Source: Neomonachus schauinslandi
Taxonomy: Eukaryota > Chordata > Mammalia > Carnivora > Phocidae
Assembly: GCF_002201575.2 (NCBI RefSeq)
Contig: NC_058410.1
Location: 99,844,239-99,908,238, forward strand
Length of the DNA: 64,000 nucleotides
Direction: 5' to 3'
The translations under genes were made by a program, and so were the position numbers. Shown here piece after piece: positions 11,576-23,019 of the stretch (positions are counted from its first letter, which is position 1; every line of letters begins with the position of its first letter). The notes below the pieces were generated by a model that searched no databases, had not been told where the DNA came from, and saw only the letters and a list, made by a program, of their open reading frames with translations.

Positions 11576-12300
11576 CTGTTCTAGTTTTCTGTTGCTGCCT
11601 TAACAAATTAGCACTTTAAAACACCACAAATTCATTTTCTCATAATTTCCTTGGGTGGGGAGTCCAGGTAGAAGTTAGCTGGGTCCTCTGCTCATGTCTC
11701 ACAGCTGAAATCAAGCTGTCACTCAGCTGCATATCCTTAGCTGAGGTCTGGTGTCCTCTTCCAAGCCTACTACTTGTTGACAAAATTCATTTCCTTGCAA
11801 GTGTGGCACTGAGGTCTTTATTTTCTTGCTGCCCATTGACCAGGATCACTCTCAGGTTTTAGAAGCCATTTGCCCTCATAGAGATCACAATATAGCCATT
11901 CTTTTCCTTCCTCTAAGCCAGCAGAAACCTTTCTCTCTGACTTATTCTCTCACTGGCTAAGAAAACGCTCTGCTTTTAGGGGCGCCTGGGTGGCTCAGTT
12001 GGTTGGGTGACTGCCTTCGGCTCAGGTCATGATCCTGGAGTCCCGGGATCTAGTCCCACATCGGGCTCCCTGCTCAGCAGGGAGTCTGCTCCTCCCTCTC
12101 GTGCTCTCTCTCTCTCATTCTCTCTCTCAAATAAATAAATAAAAATCTTAAAAAAAAAAAAAAAGAAAACTCTCTGCTTTTAAAGGATTCATGTGATTAC
12201 ATTAGACCCAACCCGATCATCTCATATTTCAAGGTCAACTGACTTGGGAATTCCATTCCGTCTGCAAAATCCCTTCACAGCAATACCTAGATTCATATTT
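11576..12300 (-). mobile_element. Ancient LTR (MLT1/MaLR-like), minus strand, split by a SINE
   Basis: Left part: tctagttttctgttgctgcc, then a shortened 'cacaaattcattttctcat' block. Right part, after the SINE at 11979-12164: ggattcatgtgattacattag and caaaatcccttc. The order matches the reverse complement of the LTR type found at 43692-44160, so both belong to the same broad family. The exact subfamily is not assigned. Confidence 0.65.
11979..12164 (+). mobile_element. CAN-SINE, 'cctggagtcccggg' subtype
   Basis: Begins ggggcgcctgggtggctcag, carries the tRNA-derived pol III A-box region, and continues with catgatcctggagtcccggg and TC-rich DNA to aaataaataaataaaaatct plus poly-A. Target-site duplication gaaaacgctctgctttta (11961-11978) versus gaaaactctctgctttta (12165-12182) has one mismatch. 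It sits inside an older LTR. Confidence 0.95.
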
Positions 12301-13919
12301 GACTGAAGAAGCAGAGGATAGCAATCTTGGCGGGACCATCTTTAGAATTCTGTGTACTACATAAGCCCACTTTGCAGATGACACAATTAAACCTTGGTTT
12401 AATCGGCCACCATCAAAAAGCCTGTCCAGGGGCGAGGTTTCTAACTGACCTTGGTCTTGTGATTCAGTCCAGGGCTCCTTTTACCCAATCAGGCCTCCCT
12501 TCTTCCTCTGGGAACACTTCCTGCAACAGGGTGACTTCCTCCTTCCTATGACCCTTAACCACAAATAACACAGCACTCTACAAAAGTATAATTGCATTAT
12601 TATTTACATTTTCATGCATCATATCTGACATAGCATTTAACAAGCACTTGCTATAGGAATTAACCAAAGCAGAAAGTTTTGTTCTGTACATTTACAGAGA
12701 TCTCAGAGATCTGAGCATCATGACTGTGTACATCTGATGTTACCATTTCCTATGGAAAGTTTTCATGGCCATAAAAAAGACCAGCATGATATTAGGCCAG
12801 AACGTTAAAGTGGTGCTAATGTTAATAACATTACAGTGAAAAAAGAGTTCCATTATCAAATACTCCTGAGAAACACTGAATTAAACAAAATTAATCTAGT
12901 AATGCAGAACCTTTTAAGGCCTTTGATATGCTAATATGTTATGAGGCAACAAAAGGGAGATATAATACCCTGAACTTGATTTAGAACCCTCTTACTATAG
13001 AGCATCTCAAGGTACCAGCATTCCATAAAACAGTCACTTAGGTAAGACCCTTCCCCCTCGTTTCCACTCATCACAGTCAAGAAGTTCCCTCTTATCTCTC
13101 GCTTTTGTTGTCATGGTTAGAAATAGGATGGGAAATCCCATTTACCCTGAGAAACTCTATGCCCTCAAAATGACCAGTGACAAGGCTTTGTGGCCAGTCT
13201 AACTGTATCCAATAATAGGTGTACTTTAAAGAACCAAAGAGAAAAAGCATTAAAACTCAGACTCTTCTTAGGCCACAAAACCTACATTCTGGAAATGAAC
13301 TTGGGCAGAACATGAGGTCTAAAATGTGTCCTTCACATGAATGAGAAAAGAATTAGAAGAAAAAAGGTGGGGGGGAAGTCCTCTAGCATAGACAAAAATT
13401 CCCATGTCAAGGGACCTGAGAGGGATATCAAAGTGAATAGTAAATCTATCCAGGAAAACTAACCTATAAGACCTAAAACTCAAATCTGACATCAACTCCA
13501 TAAATCTATGGCTTGACATAAGAAAGATAATATGCCTAACTTATACCATGCATATCAGTTTCCAACACACTTAAAGGATACCTGGAAATGTACCACAGGT
13601 GACCCCAAAAGTACATTAAATGCTGGGCAGCTCTTTCCACTCAGATTTTCAAATTAAGAGGCATAATCATAACAGTATTTTTCCTTGATCCAAACAGATG
13701 AGTTGAGCAACAACAACAACAACAAAAAACAACTTCTTTCAATCATTAATATTTCTCCAAGTGCCTGCATCTTTCCCCAGTGCTCTTTCAACTTCTCTTC
13801 CTTGTCATCAGGAAAATATTGTTGATAGCCCATTGCTAGGTTCTGCAGAGAAGAAACCTAACAGACCCACATAGGCTTACTGGAGCTCATGGCAAGAACT
13901 CAGCTTAGAAATCACTGGA
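12301..13919. other. Unique DNA, no gene recognised
   Basis: No confident repeat other than a short (caa)n run near 13710-13727. The frames at 12327-12551 and 13319-13519 show no recognisable protein. Part of 12600-13000 is AT-rich but complex. Confidence 0.5.
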
Positions 13920-14110
13920 GGGGCGCCTGGGTGGCTCAGTCGGTTAAGCGTCTGCCTTTGGCTCAGGTCATGATCCTGGGGTCCTGGGATCAAGCCCCTC
14001 ATCCGGCACACTGCTCAGCAGGGAACCTGCTTCTCCCTCTCCCTCTGCCTATGGTTCCCCCTGCTTGTGTGCACTCTCTCTAATAAAAAAATATATATAT
14101 ATATAAAAAA
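13920..14110 (+). mobile_element. CAN-SINE
   Basis: Starts ggggcgcctgggtggctcag, then tcggttaagcgtctgcc and catgatcctggggtcctggg, and ends in a (ta)n/A tail. The near-perfect target-site duplication is aaatcactgga (13909-13919) versus aaatcactaga (14111-14121). The open frame at 13889-14083 is SINE read-through. Confidence 0.93.
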
Positions 14111-14121
14111 AAATCACTAGA

Positions 14122-14694
14122 AAATCATTGCCACATGGCCAACTCACTGTTGCTACCAATAGACAGAGCAGCATGTCCTATTGCTTACATGCCCATCCTG
14201 GGAGCATCAATAAGACCAACATAGAGATTGGAAGACTCTTAATCACTTATATCTAACAATTAGGAACTGGGTAGTGGGGGAAGTGGGGAGAGAGTGAGTT
14301 TTCTTTCATGTAAGAACACATTTCTTTGTGCTAGCCTGCTTCCTTTACCACATTCTCTTCCTCCACTCCTCAGTGCCTGCTCCAAGGGGCCATCATCATC
14401 ATCCTGAGAACTAAGTTACTGCACCACTCAGAGGAGATTTTAAACACCAACAGCTTAAAAAAACTTCATTTGTGTTTTTGGCACTCTTCACCAAACACAC
14501 TGTGACCAACCTAGAGATATTACCTTGAAAACAGCAGTGTTAGAAGTGCGCACAGAAAAATTATCCTCCTGTATTTTCAAAGAGAGTGATCAAGGAAGTA
14601 GTACATTAGTGTCCTAGGAGGTAACCGTATTGTCTAATATGTTCCTAGTAGTAGAGCTGACCTGGTCCGAAGTTCTATATTTTTCGGTTTGTAC
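14122..14694. other. Unique DNA, no feature recognised
   Basis: Contains a short (atc)n run near 14390-14402 and nothing else that I can name. Confidence 0.5.
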
Positions 14695-14985
14695 ATTTAT
14701 CCATTTATTCAGTGAACACTTTATCACATGTTTAACATGTGCAAACACTGTCCTGGAAGCTGGAAATACAGTGATAAGGGCCAACATGTCCACAGGGAGA
14801 AGTTCAGGTTAGTGGAGAAACAGAGATTTACAGTGCAGACTGATTAAAGTTATAATAGTAATTCAAAGTAATATGGGATCACAGAGGCCAAAGAGCTAAA
14901 CCAGAAGGAAGGAAGGCATGGTCCAACAAGGCAAAGGAGGGGATATTTAGGCTGGGTTTGGAAGGAAAAGTAAAAACAGTATTTA
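14695..14985 (-). mobile_element. L2 fragment
   Basis: The 3' end of L2 reads in reverse: ttatccatttattcagtgaac, aaacactgtcctggaagctgg, aatacagtgataagg. It continues into more internal L2 sequence with ggaaggcatggtcc-like decayed blocks. Confidence 0.65.
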
Positions 14986-15199
14986 TTCATTTACTTAGTT
15001 GGTTATGATGCACTTGTTCCAAAAAGGATTTAAGGAAATTTTCAAAGATTCATACAGTGCCAAAGGGTAAGAGAAATGCAAAATTTAGTATTTATTCTTT
15101 TTAAAAAGTTGGGGGGTGGAGTAATGGAAAAAAAGAGTGGGGAAAATCAGGGGACTCAGGAGGAAAATTAAATACATGCTATTAAATGTCTATGCATTT

Positions 15200-15400
15200 C
15201 GGGCGCCTGGGTGGCTCAGTTGGTTAAGCGACTGCCTTCGGCTCAGGTCATGATCCTGGAGTCCCGGGATCGAGTTCCGCATGGGGCTCCCTGCTCAGCA
15301 GGGCGTCTGCTTCTCCCTCTGACCCTTCCCCCTCTCATGCTCTCTCTATCTCATTCTCTCTCTCAAATAAATAAATAAAATCTTTTAAAAAATAAAAAAA
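15200..15400 (+). mobile_element. CAN-SINE, 'cctggagtcccggg' subtype
   Basis: Has the canonical head, atgatcctggagtcccggga, ctccctgctcagcaggg and a TC-rich region, then aaataaataaataaaatctt. Target-site duplication taaatgtctatgcattt (15183-15199) versus taaatgcctatgcattt (15401-15417). Confidence 0.95.
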
Positions 15401-15539
15401 TAAATGCCTATGCATTTGTGAGATGAGCACCATAAATTTGGTTCTGAGTCTTGCAGTAACCAAGGTCAATAAGGAGAATTTACAGATCATATATGGATCA
15501 TACGGTCAGCAAACGGGGAAAAGAAATAAAAAAAAAGAT

Positions 15540-15748
15540 GGGGCGCCTGGGTGGCTCAGTCGTTAAGCGTCTGCCTTCGGCTCAGGTCATGATCCCAGGT
15601 CATGATCGAGCCCCACATCGGGCTCCCTGCTCAGTGGGAAGCCTGCTTCTCCCTCTCCCACTCCCCCTGCTTGTGTTCCCTCTCACTGTCTCTCTCTCTC
15701 TCTCTCTCTCTGTCAAATAAATAAATAAAATCTTAAAAAAAAAAAAAA
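15540..15748 (+). mobile_element. CAN-SINE with internal 12-bp duplication
   Basis: Canonical head at 15540. The block caggtcatgatc occurs twice in a row (around 15583-15610), replacing the usual 'ccagggtcctggg' segment. The TC run is long, and the tail grades into aaataaataaataaat. The target-site duplication is obscured by A-rich flanks on both sides. Confidence 0.9.
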
Positions 15749-15780
15749 TTTAAAAAAATTTAAATAAATAAATAAATAAA

Positions 15781-16634
15781 AAGAGCCAACATTTCTCGGC
15801 TTAAGTATTTGCAAATCAAAGAAGTATGGAGGAAGACAAGCAATTTCCCAAGGTTTGAGGTGTAGAGTGGGAGTAAGAAGGAAATGAGAACTGGTGAAGC
15901 TACAGAGGTAAGGGCCTGCCTGGGCATGAAGACACTTTTATGCCACATTAGACAGCGCTATCAAAGGACTTAAGAGGGGCAGACATGGCCGGATTTTTTA
16001 TTTTAGGAGGCACAAACTTAAGGACAAAAATAATATTAAGGAAGTAGAACTGACAGAACTATAGATAAACAGGAGTGTCAGATGGGTGTACTGTACTACC
16101 AAGCCTTTGGATGTTGCATTTGCCATCTATATGATAGGAATTTGATCTAGCCTAACCACCTATTTTTCATAAAGATAGATGCAAAAGTAAAGTCTAATGT
16201 GAACTAATTTATCTGATTAATTTCCTCCACTAGGAAAAGAAGGGGGAGAAAATTTTAGAACAAATTGCATACTGCTTGGGGTAAAATACTGTGGCTTGGG
16301 GAGGGGTTCATAGCTGTGAGCAGCTGGGGAGGCAAGATGAACACCCCTCTAACAGATCTGTATAAAGAGATGGGGGAGGGGGTGAGGATAAAGGGAATGG
16401 AATGAATCCCAAGATATATTTTATACTTGGTTCAAAATTTTGCCTAAGGTTTGCCCAGTGGAGAGGAAAGTCCACATATATCACATTCAACCATTCGGTA
16501 GCATACACATCAGGCAAAACAATTTCACTGATAGAATGATTTGCTTTGAAAATAACATCTTAAGTTCTTGGGGTTTTTTTTCTTTTACTCAAAAACTCTG
16601 GTTCATTGTGAAGCCATTTCTTTTCACTATTTTT
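15781..16634. other. Unique DNA, no feature recognised
   Basis: No confident repeat or exon. Frames at 16308-16517 and 16440-16679 are unremarkable; the latter ends inside the next SINE. Confidence 0.5.
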
Positions 16635-16651
16635 AAATCTTCAATATTTTT

Positions 16652-16858
16652 TGGGCGGCTGGGTGGCTCAGTTGGTTAAGCGACTGCCTTCGGCTCAGGT
16701 CATGATCCTGGAGTCCCGGGATCGAGTCCCACATCGGGCTCCCTGCTCGGCAGAGAGTCTGCTTCTCCCTCTGACCCTCCCCCATCTCATGCTCTCTCTC
16801 TCTCTATCTCATTCTCTCTCTCAAATAAATAAAATCTTTAAAAAATAAAAAATAAAAT
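16652..16858 (+). mobile_element. CAN-SINE with variant head
   Basis: The head reads gggcggctgggtggctcag instead of gggcgcctggg. The body has the cctggagtcccgggatcgag subtype and a long TC region. Perfect 17-bp target-site duplication aaatcttcaatattttt at 16635-16651 and 16859-16875 indicates a fairly recent insertion. Confidence 0.95.
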
Positions 16859-17009
16859 AAATCTTCAATATTTTTATATTTTATTTTTTTATAGGACTAT
16901 CTCTCAGTTTTAAAATTTTGAATTCATTTGTAATAAATTATTCCCTCCATAACCTTAAATTCAAAGACCAGGGAAGTTAAAAAGCTAAATAGAGACAACA
17001 GTGGTATAG

Positions 17010-17185
17010 TAATAATGATGATGGCTAATATTTATTGAGCACTTATTAGGTACCAGAGACTCTTCTAAGAGTTTTACATTATTAATTTAGTTTCATAACA
17101 ACTCTATGAGGTAATTAATACTAAGAGCACCATTTTGCAGATAAGGAAGCTAAAGCACAGAAAAGTAAAGGACCCTAGGACCAAC
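17010..17185 (-). mobile_element. MIR relic
   Basis: The reverse-orientation MIR order is clear: ctaatatttattgagcactt, gtaccagagactcttctaag, ttcataacaactctatgagg, and ttttgcagataaggaagct. Confidence 0.78.
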
Positions 17186-17277
17186 CCTCTTCATGTTTCA
17201 CCAAAATCATATCTACACTGGAAGAATTTCACCAGAAAAAGTCAGTGTGCTGGTTCTCAATAAAATGAATGATATCT

Positions 17278-17491
17278 GGGGCACCTGGGTGGCTCACTCA
17301 GTTAAATATGCAACTCTTGGTTTGGGCTCAGGTTGTTACCTCGGGATCTTGGGATCTTGAGATCCAGCCCAAGTGGGGCTCCATGCTCAGCTGCTCCATG
17401 TTCAGCAGTCTGCTTCACCTCTTCCTCTCCCTCTGCCCCTCTCCCTGCTCATGCACTCTCTCTCTCTCTGATAAACACATCTTTAAAAAAA
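17278..17491 (+). mobile_element. Older CAN-SINE (gcacctgggtggctc type)
   Basis: Begins ggggcacctgggtggctcac, then aactcttggtttgggctcagg, a more diverged body, and a TC-rich end with ataaacacatctttaaaaaa. Imperfect target-site duplication gaatgatatct versus gaatgacattt. Divergence places it earlier than the cgcctggg copies. Confidence 0.88.
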
Positions 17492-17544
17492 AGAATGACA
17501 TTTGACACCCTCAAGGGTCCTCCTACCATTATTAATAACAAATG

Positions 17545-17680
17545 ATCATATTAATAATGTATTCCATTTGCTTTCATATTCTGTCCTCACAAAAACCCTG
17601 TGAGGCTAAGTGGGCAAAAGTGAAGAAATCGAGGAACCACAGAAAAAGAGACAAAATGGAATGGAAGAGATCTTCTGACT
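17545..17680 (-). mobile_element. Probable MIR fragment
   Basis: ctgtcctcacaaaaaccctgtg followed by gaagaaatcgaggaaccac parallels the reverse MIR 'cctcacaacaaccctatgagg ... gaggaaactgagg' blocks. Short and diverged. Confidence 0.45.
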
Positions 17681-18119
17681 TACATTCTATGTTTTTCCTA
17701 ATGTATAAATCATTATTCCTAAAGGTATCAACTACTTCTGGTTTCTTTCTGATTTATTCCGATGCCTTGATAGCTGTAAGTGGCCCCTATCAACATGAAT
17801 GGTTATCATTCCCTGTTAAATGAGACAGAATGTTCAGCCACCTAACTTACAAAAAATATTAACTTCCTTGAGTGTGCTCAAAAATTCCACAAAAAAATCT
17901 CCAGAAAAAGCAGTCATGAAACAACACAAAGATCAGACTCTTAAAGACAAACCACTAAAGAAGAGTTTAATGATACTACTTCAATTTTAAATTTTTTATG
18001 TTGACATTACAAGTGACGCTATTGCTACCATAGATGAGAGTAGAAATCAGTGCATCCACCAGGAAGGGAAGTTTGACAATCTCTCTCAAAATCACAATAT
18101 GCATGCCCATTGTCCTAGA

Positions 18120-18660
18120 AAGGTTACATCTGGGATTTGCTCTCAATGAGTGTAAACATATTTAGATACAGATATTCGTTGCAACACTGCTTTGAACAGA
18201 AAATGATAGAAATAACCAGATAATAGAGATAGTTCAAATTAATTTCAATACATCCAAACAATGGAATACCATACAGGCAAAAGACAAGAAAAAGAAAAAG
18301 GCGATTGTACATGTACTAGTAAGGTAAGACCTGTCTCCAAGACACGTGAAGTGAAAAAGCAACATGTGGGACAACGTGCATTGCACGCTACCAGCCTTGT
18401 TAAGAAAGAGAAGGAAAAAGATGAAGAAAAATGCAGATAGAGCAGAAGAAGAAAAGAGAAGAATAAATAGATACACAAAATGATTGTATGTGAATAACGA
18501 ACTCTGGAAGGAGACACAAGAAAGTAATGGCAGGGTTGCCTTTGAGGAAGGTCACCGAGTGCTAAGAGGCAAAAGTAGGGGGGAGACTTACACCTCGATA
18601 CCTATATCAATGTGGGTGTCCAAGAAGAAGCTGCCCACATGAAATCAGAAGAGAAAACAC
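18120..18660 (+). mobile_element. Ancient L1M ORF2 C-terminal/3' fragment
   Basis: gcaacactgctttgaacagaaaatg and tacatccaaacaatggaata match the decayed ORF2 C-terminal region ('caatggaatactatgcagcc'). The later gaactctggaaggagacaca block matches old L1M 3' sequence. The frames are broken. Confidence 0.6.
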
Positions 18661-18994
18661 TCGTGAAAGATAAAGGGGAGACTCCATGGGAGTGCGGTGC
18701 AGCTCTGAGAAATTTCTAGCCAGCTTGACAGGGTGCCACAGAGCAACAGGTGCCTGTTAGAGGGGTTCTGCGTCAGGCAGGAATGACCTGGTTCCAAAAC
18801 CCTCTTCATGTCCAGCGCAGTCACGTGCGGACTCAGCGTGAACACAAGGGCAGATCCCCGAAGTCTGGCAGCTGGAGGCTGTCAGTTCACTACCCACCTC
18901 ACAGCGGCCCTTAGAGGAGGCTCTGAGTGGCATGCCTCCGTGGGTACCAAAATACCATTTCATGTATTGTGATTTTAATTTCCTAGGCATATGA
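18661..18994. other. Unique, relatively GC-rich stretch
   Basis: Higher G+C than its surroundings, with scattered CpGs (gtgcggtgc, cacgtgcggac). Minus-strand frames 18645-18845 and 18757-18990 run through it without recognisable motifs or splice context. No exon is called. Confidence 0.4.
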
Positions 18995-19310
18995 TGATCA
19001 TTATATACTGAACAATTTTATAGAGATGCTGCTGAATAAGATGCTTAATGACATGAATTGTACATGCAATATTATTAAGCTGACAGAAGATTTTAAAAAT
19101 AACTTATATGGTATAATCTCAATCTTTCCAAAAAATATATGATGTATATAAATGCACATATCATGATATATATCATGGCATAATCCCAAAAAAAGGTTGG
19201 GAGCACATGCAACAAAATAATAGCTAGATACTGAAAATAAAAGTCATTTTTTTATCTTTGTGCTTTCCAATTAGAAAAAATTATGGGGAAAATGTAGTGC
19301 AGTTTTTTGT
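18995..19310 (+). mobile_element. Probable ancient L1M 3' fragment
   Basis: AT-rich with ttaatgacatgaattgtac and ataatctcaatctttccaaa, in the layout of a decayed L1M ORF2 end followed by tatata-rich DNA. Weaker than the fragment at 18120. Confidence 0.4.
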
Positions 19311-19784
19311 TTTGTATTGTCTCATTTTCAAAGAAACTCCACCAAATAGTACAAAAACTATCTGGCTAATTCAAAAGTGTTTTACACCCCCTCTCATTTT
19401 TTTTCAATGGCTCAGGTAACTCCAGAAATGTGAGCCAATTATACCCTAAAAACAGGCTCTGTGTTCACTCCCTTGAAGTTCACAACGAATTAGGCATTCA
19501 AGCCAATTCAATGAGATTGTGGTGGCCAGAGCTACAGACCCTTCTCAGTCGTTCTGCGTCACAGGAAGCTCTCTTATAACAGATGAACTGCATAATATGA
19601 GATCAACACGAAAGAAAGAGCAGAGAAGCATGGGAATGCAAAGCAAGACTACAGACCTGCCTCTCCAGCACCAACCCCACGACACATTTCTCAGTGTCTA
19701 CAGACACAGTGTGTGCATAGTATCAGCTCCAATGAACTTACATTCTGTCATCAAAGAACTGTTTGTCTGCATGTCTCACCTTGC

Positions 19785-19862
19785 TTGTTAGTGTATGAGT
19801 TCTTTTAGGGCTGAAGAACTGGCTTTCTCTATTTGTTCCAACTCTACAGCATCAAGCACTAC
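19785..19862 (+). mobile_element. L2 3' fragment
   Basis: gagttcttttagggctgaagaact and agcatcaagcactacaccttg resemble the L2 'gctccttgagggcagggact ... cccagtgcctagcaca' terminal part. Confidence 0.45.
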
Positions 19863-19867
19863 ACCTT

Positions 19868-20095
19868 GTAATAATAGAAATGTTGACACTTACTGAGCAC
19901 TTATAATTACCAGGCACTGCACTGTTTTAGGAACCTATATGTAATATCTTATTTAATCTTCACAATGGCCCACAAAATATGAATGAAAACTATCCCATTT
20001 AGAGAAAAGGCACCAGAGGCCCAGGGTAGGTTAACTCACTTGCCTGAGATCACAGAGCTGGGAACTGGTGAAGCCCATATTCTAAACGATGTGAG
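19868..20095 (-). mobile_element. MIR relic
   Basis: cacttactgagcacttataa, ccaggcactgcactgtttta, ttcacaatggcccac, caccagaggcccaggg and gagatcacagagctggg form the full reverse MIR series. Confidence 0.78.
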
Positions 20096-20149
20096 TAAGC
20101 ATTTCGTCAATATTTGCAGCTTAAGTACCCAAGCATTATAGCTCCTGAG

Positions 20150-20397
20150 TTGGCAGGCTATGGCCAATAGGTCAAATATGACCCACTGCTATTTTTGTAC
20201 AGCCTGCAAGCTAAGAATGGCTTTGTCGTTTTTAAATGGCTAGGGGAAAAGTTATTTTTAAGCAATATTCTGTGACACATGTGAATTACATGAAATTCGT
20301 TCATTGACAGAGTGTCTATGTTTTCATACTATAGCAGCAAAGTAGATGCAACAGAAACGATCTGGCCCTTCACAGAAAAAGCTTGCACACTCCTACA
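20150..20397 (-). mobile_element. hAT-type non-autonomous DNA transposon relic
   Basis: ggcaggctatggccaatagg, tatttttgtacagcctgc and tctggcccttcacagaaaaagc, ending tgcacactcc, are the two conserved ends of a common mammalian hAT-derived repeat (ends of the type 'ggcaaactacggcctgcgggcc' and 'ccctttacagaaaaagtttgcc'). I do not assign the exact family name. Confidence 0.6.
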
Positions 20398-20419
20398 GAG
20401 GAAAGTCTTACCCAAATAC

Positions 20420-20585
20420 TTCCTCAGAATCATCCAGAGTGTTTTGTTTTGTTTTTTTTATAAACTGGGCTTGTAGGGCTCAGACCTACTGAGTTAAGAC
20501 TCCCCAAAGGTGAGGGCCAAGAATCTGTGTTTTAAAAAGATCCCCCAGGTGATCCAAATGATCAGCCAAGTTCGGGAACCTCAGC
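20420..20585 (+). mobile_element. MER5A-like hAT relic
   Basis: cctcagaatcatccagagtg, ctgggcttgtagggctcaga, aagaatctgtgttttaaaaag and ccccaggtgatccaaatgatc follow the MER5A consensus order. A T-rich expansion lies inside. Confidence 0.7.
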
Positions 20586-20899
20586 CAGGAAGTACTTCGG
20601 CCTCAGGCAGTTACTCCTCAGGACGCTTTTACTCGGGCTGAGTAAAAAGGGGTGGATGAGGCAACAAAGACCCCTCCATGCTCCAGAACAAACCATCCTC
20701 CGATCCCTGACATGACAGAAACTCAGCAAAATGAAAGCACTCAGGAATCAACAGGATTAAGAAGAGACAAGCCCTTTTCCTCTGCTTGCACGCAGTTCAT
20801 TAGAAACAAAATTTCCGAAGGGGGATGAAATGACTATGTTGAAGGATCTACTCGTCAAGTTCAAGGGTAATGTCTGCAACCTGCTTGTCTGTTTTTGCA

Positions 20900-21340
20900 G
20901 ATGAGCTGCTTCCATTTAGGACAGGGCAGCTGACAGACCGGCTTAACACTCAACCCTCTCCCACCATTGACAGAAGCACATTGAGAAGGCCTGAGAAACC
21001 GTTTCAAGCCAGCATCTCTAAAAGAATATTCCAGTCCCAAACTCTAATGCGCTGTCCTCAGACTTTGCTAGCTGCCTTCCACTTCTATCCCCACAGTGAA
21101 ATTAGACCACAAAGCTCACCAAAGACGTCCTTGTTGCTAAATCCAAGAGCCACTTCCAACCTTCACCTTCCTTCGGAATGCCTGATAACCCACATCACCC
21201 TTGGTTTTTCTTTTACTTCTGTTGCCATGTCTGCTCAGCCTCTTTTGAAGGCCCTCACCCTGTTTACATAATGATGTTCCCCAGGTTCATAATAGAAACC
21301 TTTCCTTTTCCCAAAAGATATCCTGAATGATTTGTGACAT
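20900..21340 (+). mobile_element. L2 internal fragment (reverse transcriptase region)
   Basis: aaagctcaccaaagacgtcc, ttgttgctaaatccaagagcc and ccttggtttttcttttacttc correspond to the L2 ORF2 stretch encoding VTNDLL-AKSN followed by the CR1/L2 reverse transcriptase. The 133-codon frame at 20870-21271 is a chance remnant of this and not a host gene. The same L2 seems to continue at 22070 and 23020 after later insertions. Confidence 0.6.
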
Positions 21341-21374
21341 CAACTCTAGCCTACAGTTTTAAAATCTTTTTCTC

Positions 21375-21590
21375 GGGGCACCTGGGTGGCTCAGTTGGTT
21401 AAGAATCTGACTCTTGATTTTCAGCTCAGGTGGTGATCTCAGGGTCCTGGGATCAATCCCCATCGCACTGAGTCCCCTGCTCAGTGGGGAGTCTGCCTGA
21501 GATTCTCTCTCCCTCTCCCACTGCCCCTCCCCACGCTCACACATGTGCTCCCATGTGCTCGCCCTCTCTCCCAAATAAATAAATAAATGT
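21375..21590 (+). mobile_element. Older CAN-SINE
   Basis: Head ggggcacctgggtggctcag with aagaatctgactcttgattttc, the older subtype. Ends ccaaataaataaataaatg. Target-site duplication tttaaaatctttttctc (21358-21374) versus tttaaaacatctctttctc (21591-21609). It interrupts L2 sequence. Confidence 0.92.
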
Positions 21591-21629
21591 TTTAAAACAT
21601 CTCTTTCTCCAGGCCCAGTTTTACTGCTG

Positions 21630-21790
21630 AGTGGTATTATGGAGTAGTGGTTACAAGGGGGCTCTAAAGCCAGAATGCTCCTTGTTCAGCTACTTACTCG
21701 CTATGTGACCTTGAACAAGTCCTTAACCTCTGAATAACAACAATCACTTGCAGATCACAGAACTGTTGTGAGGATGTGAGTTTCTGGGAG
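21630..21790 (+). mobile_element. MIR relic
   Basis: ggagtagtggttacaagggg, ctctaaagccagaatgctcc, ctatgtgaccttgaacaag, and gttgtgaggatgtgag retain the 5' tRNA-like half and the core. Confidence 0.75.
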
Positions 21791-22005
21791 TGGTTCTCAA
21801 CAGGGAGGCGATTTTTATCCCGACCCCTCATAGGACATTTGGCAATGTCTGGAGACATTTCTGGTTTTAACAACTGGTGGGTGCTACCGGTATTTGGTGG
21901 GTAGAGTCTAGGGATGCTACTTAAACATCCTGCAATGAACAAGACCGCCTCCACCACAATGCGTTATCTGGCCCACAATGTTAATTGTGCTGAGATTCAG
22001 AAAGA
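21788..22005 (+). mobile_element. MER20 DNA transposon relic
   Basis: gtggttctcaacagggagg, ggacatttggcaatgtctgg, agacatttctggtttt, gggtgctaccggtatttgg and acttaaacatcctgcaatg follow MER20 nearly end to end. Confidence 0.85.
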
Positions 22006-22069
22006 CCAATTTACAGATACAGATTTAGAAAAAGACCTGGCACCTAGGACGCACTATGCATGCATTAGT

Positions 22070-22490
22070 CATTACTGTTATTATACCCAACTGTGGCAGG
22101 CACTTCTATTTGAATGTCCAACAGCACATCGAATTCAGCATGGGCAAAACTAAACTCATTCTCCCACTTACTTTTAATGCAGCTCCTGCTGGGCACCCTT
22201 CTCTGGGCCTGGCACAACTCTCCACCCAGATGGGCATCATCCTTAATTCATTTTTTTCTCTCTCGATCAAATCCTAATTGGCCACAAAATCCTGTGGATT
22301 TTACCACCTATACTAGGTCTCAAAACCATCCGGTTTTTGTCCTTTACCAAAATCATTGCCTTGGCTCAGACACTGGTCATTTTTACTCGGGTACAGCTAC
22401 ACCTTTCTCCCTCTCCACAAACCACATTCTCTCCAGGCCCTTCTCCACACAGCAGCCAAAGCCGTCTTTAAAGTAAAGGTTCCTAAACAG
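22070..22490 (+). mobile_element. L2 internal fragment (ORF2)
   Basis: gaatgtccaacagcacatcg, caaaactaaactcattctccc and cactggtcatttttactcggg, then tccacaaaccacattctctcc and cacagcagccaaagccg, match the L2 ORF2 region downstream of the YADD box. Several short plus-strand frames over it are decayed L2. Confidence 0.65.
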
Positions 22491-23019
22491 TTCTAAGCCC
22501 TATCATTTGCTGGGCTGGGGCAAGAACAAGTGGAGGTCCGCAGTCCACTGCTATTCCATTCCATTCTCGCTCTAGCTCCCTCCCTCACTGGGAGCTCCAC
22601 ATATGCACACACATACCCCTAAATAGTGCTGGGGACACCCCTCAGGCCTGGACGCTCATGGAGGTGTGAAGCCACCTCTGAAATAGGTTCAGTGCAGCTT
22701 CGGCAGAGAAGTTTAGGGTCCTGGGTATACAGAATGTGATCCAGAATAGGGAGAAACCAACTCTAGAGGGACACGTCCCCTTGTCCCCTAGACTCCTTGC
22801 CTCTGAGAAGCAGTGTGGCCACAAGAACCAGAGTAGAATCCTCTAACAGAGCCATTGCATGTGGTTGTGTAGTGTGTTCCCTGCACAAGGGTGGCAGTGA
22901 AACCCAACACATTTTCTACTAACCAAGCTGTGAATGCTGGTAAAGAGTTATGCCCCTGGAGGAGAGGGGCCAGTTTTGTAATTTCATATAAAAGTGCCTT
23001 GAAGTTTACTATCTTTAGC
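22491..23019. other. Unique DNA, no gene recognised
   Basis: Frames at 22642-22824, 22788-23141 and 22891-23115 cross it. None shows splice-bounded or family-like sequence. Confidence 0.4.

Noticed and set aside
20870..21271. Plus-strand frame of 133 codons
   Set aside because: It covers decayed L2 reverse transcriptase sequence in the wrong register, and its start is not an ATG-supported gene start.
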